A DNA stretch of 15,678 nt from contig NZ_JPYA01000084.1 in assembly GCF_000750005.1 (NCBI RefSeq), positions 1 to 15,678 of the forward strand, given 5' to 3'. Both the position numbers and the translations under genes were made by a program. The DNA is from Geobacillus icigianus. Its GTDB lineage: Bacteria > Bacillota > Bacilli > Bacillales > Anoxybacillaceae. The notes below the pieces were generated by a model, which searched no databases, was not told the origin of the DNA, and saw only the letters and a program-made list of their open reading frames with translations. Below are positions 13,699-15,678 of the stretch, in pieces; position 1 is the stretch's first letter; each line of letters starts with the position of its first letter.

Positions 13699-13855
13699 GT
13701 GTTTCACCCGCCTTTTAGGAGGCGGCGATTTCGTACAAAATCGTGCTATTCCATCTGTTTGTTAGTTAGAAAAGTTGCACGAAATCAACCTTCTTTTTTG
13801 CTGAGGTGTAGCTGATTTGCTCGCGGCAGCCGTGTTTCACCACCCTTTTGGATGA
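13699..13855 (+). repeat. Interspersed palindromic repeat, copy B (inverted relative to copy A)
   Basis: Aligns with the minus strand of 6754-6601 across its length. It starts with CCGCCT/AGGCGG (13708-13713 and 13720-13725), then an 18-base near-palindrome CGATTTCGTACAAAATCG (13726-13743), then blocks CCATCTGTTT, AACCTTCTTTTTTG, GATTTGCTCG and CGTGTTTCACC. GTGTTTCACC occurs at both ends (13699-13708 and 13832-13841). It occupies most of the 13512-13899 spacer, which otherwise holds only the thioesterase promoter and AT-rich sequence. No coding capacity. Confidence 0.7.
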
Positions 13856-13877
13856 TGAATCGAAGCGATGCCGCATG

Positions 13878-13902
13878 GCCGGGCGGGCAAACCGCCCGGC
13901 TA
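13878..13902 (-). terminator. GC-rich hairpin at the antiporter stop codon
   Basis: GCCGGGCGG (13878-13886) and CCGCCCGGC (13892-13900) form a 9-bp all-GC stem around GCAAA. The antiporter stop codon is 13900-13902, so the stem begins at its last base. No T-run follows on the minus strand, so this is a stability or weak terminator hairpin rather than a classical terminator. Confidence 0.5.
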
Positions 13903-15312
13903 ACCGATCCAAAGCGGCAAAAGGGCGTACCCGAGCAAGGACAGGCCGGCGCAGATGAGGGAAATGCGCAGTTTGTACTTGGCGTAGCCCAGCAAATCCA
14001 TATCCATCATCGCCGCTGTCGTGATCGTCGTATCGCCAAGCGGCGACGCAAACGCCCCGAACGTTCCACTGGCAAACACCGCGCCAATGGTGACATCGAG
14101 CGGCGCCCCGGTCGCATGGGCCAGCGCCACGCCGAGCGGCATCAACATCCCCCACGTCCCCCATGAGGAACCGATAAAGTACGACAAAAAAGAGCCCGCT
14201 AAGAAGACTGAGGCCGGCACAAACGGACCGGGCAGCCAAGTCGCGAAGGTAGACGATACGTAAGCGGCAAACCCCAGCTCGCCGGCCACCCCCGAGACCG
14301 CCCATACAAGCACGAGCATGCCAATCGGCGCCATCAGCTCGTTGCCACCGGCGAAAAAATGATAGATCAGTTCAGGGAGTGACTGCTTTCGCCATACATA
14401 AAACAGAATGGAAACAAAAAGGGTCACAAACAGCGCCAAAAGCATCGCCCATGTCGCGTCGGCTTGGGAAAAAGCCGCCAGCCAGTTGTCCGCTCCTCGG
14501 CGCCAACCGTCATAAGCAAAAAAGGCAAACGTAAGCACGATCAAGAGCGCCAGTGGAACAAACAGATGCAACGGTTCACCGGCAATGAGCGACAGCTCTT
14601 TGCGCAGCCCAAGCCCGTGCAGCTCATTTATGGTTCCTTCTCCTTTTTTGCCGGGCGGCCGACCGATCCGGATGTTGAGCACCGTCGTCAACAGGCCGAT
14701 GGCCAGGGCAATGATGGCAAACAAGTTGTAAGGAAGGCTGCGTAAAAACAGATCGTACGCAGATTCGCGAATTCCGTTTTGCACGAGCGCTCCGTCGACA
14801 ACGGAAGTCATAAAACCGACAAACGCGGTAGCGGCCGGCAGCAGCACGATGATCGGTTCGGTCGAGACATCGATCATATACGCCATGCGGCGGCGGTCAA
14901 CGCGAAACTGGCGGAGCACCGCCTTCATCACCGGCCCTAACAACATAATGCGAAACATCGGCATAAAAAACGTTACCGGCACGGTCAGCCATACGAAAAA
15001 AAGCAGCCCTCGCTTTGTGCGAATGCGCCCGGAAAGCCGTTCGACAAAGCCTTTGATCCCGCCGGTAATTTGCATCATGCCGATCAGAGAGCCAAACAAA
15101 TACAAAAAGAGCGCAACTTTTACATGTTCATCATCGACGAGGGCGTGTACAATAGCGGAAACCGCGCGCTCTATGGCCCCGATGACCGACCATTCGAGGC
15201 AAAACGCCCCGACGAGCAAACCAACCACCAAGCCGGGCAGCAGTTCTTTCAGCCAGACAGCGAGCGGAATAATAAGAAGAAACGGCAACAGCGACCACCA
15301 TGTCCCTTCCAT
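13900..15312 (-). CDS. NhaC-family Na+/H+ antiporter (ion transporter superfamily)
   Basis: A 470-residue inner-membrane protein with many hydrophobic segments, about 11 or 12 by eye. The start MEGTWWSLLPFLLIIPLAVWL and the internal FVWLTVPVTFFMPMFRIMLLGPVM are typical of the NhaC fold. The best markers are GSSWGTWGMLMPLGVALA (about 380-400) and GDTTITTAAMMDMDLLGYAKYKL (about 430-450), conserved in NhaC-type antiporters. The family mostly exchanges Na+ for H+; some members exchange malate/lactate or amino acids, so the substrate is an inference. The ATG at 15312 is chosen for AAAGGGGGG eight bases upstream; an upstream in-frame start 12 codons earlier has no comparable site. It stands alone, with a hairpin at its stop. 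Ter-like and Fur-like sequences lie upstream. Confidence 0.88.
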   Translation of the reverse strand: MEGTWWSLLPFLLIIPLAVWLKELLPGLVVGLLVGAFCLEWSVIGAIERAVSAIVHALVDDEHVKVALFLYLFGSLIGMMQITGGIKGFVERLSGRIRTKRGLLFFVWLTVPVTFFMPMFRIMLLGPVMKAVLRQFRVDRRRMAYMIDVSTEPIIVLLPAATAFVGFMTSVVDGALVQNGIRESAYDLFLRSLPYNLFAIIALAIGLLTTVLNIRIGRPPGKKGEGTINELHGLGLRKELSLIAGEPLHLFVPLALLIVLTFAFFAYDGWRRGADNWLAAFSQADATWAMLLALFVTLFVSILFYVWRKQSLPELIYHFFAGGNELMAPIGMLVLVWAVSGVAGELGFAAYVSSTFATWLPGPFVPASVFLAGSFLSYFIGSSWGTWGMLMPLGVALAHATGAPLDVTIGAVFASGTFGAFASPLGDTTITTAAMMDMDLLGYAKYKLRISLICAGLSLLGYALLPLWIG

Positions 15313-15367
15313 GTCGGTGTCCCCCCTTTCCGATGCCGTTGTTAACAAGGATAGCCATAATGTGATT

Positions 15368-15382
15368 TGTTTATGATTATCA
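15368..15382 (-). promoter_or_regulatory. Weak Fur-box-like sequence upstream of the antiporter
   Basis: Minus strand TGATAAT-C-ATAAACA matches the 7-1-7 Fur box pattern (TGATAAT-N-ATTATCA) at 12 of 14 positions. It lies about 60 bases before the antiporter start. AT-rich spacers produce such matches easily. Confidence 0.25.
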
Positions 15383-15384
15383 AT

Positions 15385-15413
15385 GATTATTTAGAACATA
15401 GTTTTATTTTAGT
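15385..15413 (-). promoter_or_regulatory. Ter-like replication arrest site (RTP-binding)
   Basis: On the minus strand CTATGTTCTAAATAATC (15385-15401) matches the B. subtilis B-site consensus CTATGTACYAAATNTTC, recalled from the literature, at 15 of 17 positions. ACTAA, which opens the A half, lies upstream (15409-15413), with a spacer about two bases longer than I recall for B. subtilis. Its polarity would stop rightward-moving forks. It lies between the antiporter and the next gene, outside coding sequence, as Ter sites often do. Confidence 0.6.
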
Positions 15414-15439
15414 ATTAAGCGGTTGAGGAAATGAAAAAG

Positions 15440-15466
15440 AAAAAAAGCCGCGTCATAAGACGCAGC
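15440..15466 (-). terminator. Rho-independent terminator of the right-edge gene
   Basis: GCCGCGTC (15447-15454) and GACGCAGC (15459-15466) form an 8-bp stem, with one G-U pair when read on the minus strand, around a four-base loop. A run of seven T follows on the minus strand. It lies about 50 bases after the stop at 15519-15521. Confidence 0.85.
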
Positions 15467-15518
15467 GTGGCAGCATGCGGCCGCCATCCTAGGTTAGGGA
15501 ACGCACGACCCGGCGCTG

Positions 15519-15678
15519 TCATTTCCGGCGCGCGAAATCGACAAACCGGAACTTGTCGAGCCGATGCCGCGATTCCGTATATTGAAACAAGGTGGCGTCG
15601 CTTAAATAGACATAGTTTTTGACGACGACGACGCGATCGTCGCCGTTGAGATCCAAATAGCGGCGGTCTTCCTCCCCC
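15519..15678 (-). CDS. 3' end of an unidentified protein gene (partial)
   Basis: The last 52 codons of a minus-strand gene that enters from beyond the right edge. The frame reads through YLDLNGDDRVVVVKNYVYLS and ends in RFVDFARRK before TGA at 15519-15521. It has good codon use throughout and a strong terminator about 50 bases downstream, so it is a real gene end. Alternating hydrophobic and polar residues (DRVVVVKNYVYL) suggest beta strands. I do not recognise the family. Confidence 0.7.
   Translation of the reverse strand, partial: GEEDRRYLDLNGDDRVVVVKNYVYLSDATLFQYTESRHRLDKFRFVDFARRK

Noticed and set aside
14849..15376. A 175-codon plus-strand frame opposite the antiporter
   Set aside because: Composition is that of an antisense frame (rich in S, R, T, P), and the minus frame encodes a clear membrane protein.

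Overview
The window looks like chromosomal DNA of a thermophilic Bacillaceae species, most likely Geobacillus or Parageobacillus. This is inferred from the GC-rich codon use in genes set against AT-rich spacers, strong Shine-Dalgarno sites (AAAGGAGGT, AAGGAGGAG), and close protein resemblance to Bacillus Rtp, NsrR, Hmp, PurU and NrnB. The most informative content concerns the replication terminus. A 28-bp site at 191-218 matches the Bacillus subtilis dif site at 25 of 28 positions as I recall that sequence. A clear homologue of the replication terminator protein Rtp lies at 5015-5389. Three sites resemble the RTP-binding B site, at about 701, 5447 and 15385-15401. The two left sites and the right site face opposite ways, as in a fork trap, and gene direction flips at dif: plus to its left, mostly minus to its right.

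Layout. 1-490: tail of a plus-strand gene, its terminator, dif and an AT-rich spacer with inverted repeats. 493-687: a small minus-strand gene of unknown function. 826-4884: a minus-strand operon, MoxR-type AAA ATPase, then a von Willebrand A (CobT-like) protein, then an NrnB-like DHH phosphoesterase, with translational overlaps. 5015-6473: rtp and purU, both minus, each with its own promoter. 6474-6889: a noncoding spacer with a palindrome-rich repeat of about 154 bp. 6890-8744: divergent hmp (minus) and nsrR (plus), a nitric oxide detoxification pair, with two NsrR-type operators between them. 8836-8999: wreck of an FAD-dependent oxidoreductase gene. 9045-9920: a spermidine synthase family gene. 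10021-13470: three minus-strand genes, an acyl-CoA dehydrogenase-like flavoprotein, a class V aminotransferase/cysteine desulfurase-like enzyme and a hotdog thioesterase. The last two have a similar 19-bp site at their promoters. 13512-13899: spacer with a second, inverted copy of the repeat. 13900-15312: an NhaC-type antiporter. 15313-15518: spacer with the best Ter-like site and a terminator. 15519-15678: 3' end of another minus-strand gene.

How the parts fit. Rtp, the Ter-like sites and dif would together stop forks and resolve chromosome dimers in one region. Hmp and NsrR form a self-contained nitrosative stress module. The metabolic genes look like ordinary terminus-region accessory genes, with one decayed gene and two copies of a mobile-like repeat as signs of plasticity. 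All assignments are from reading the sequence; no searches were run.
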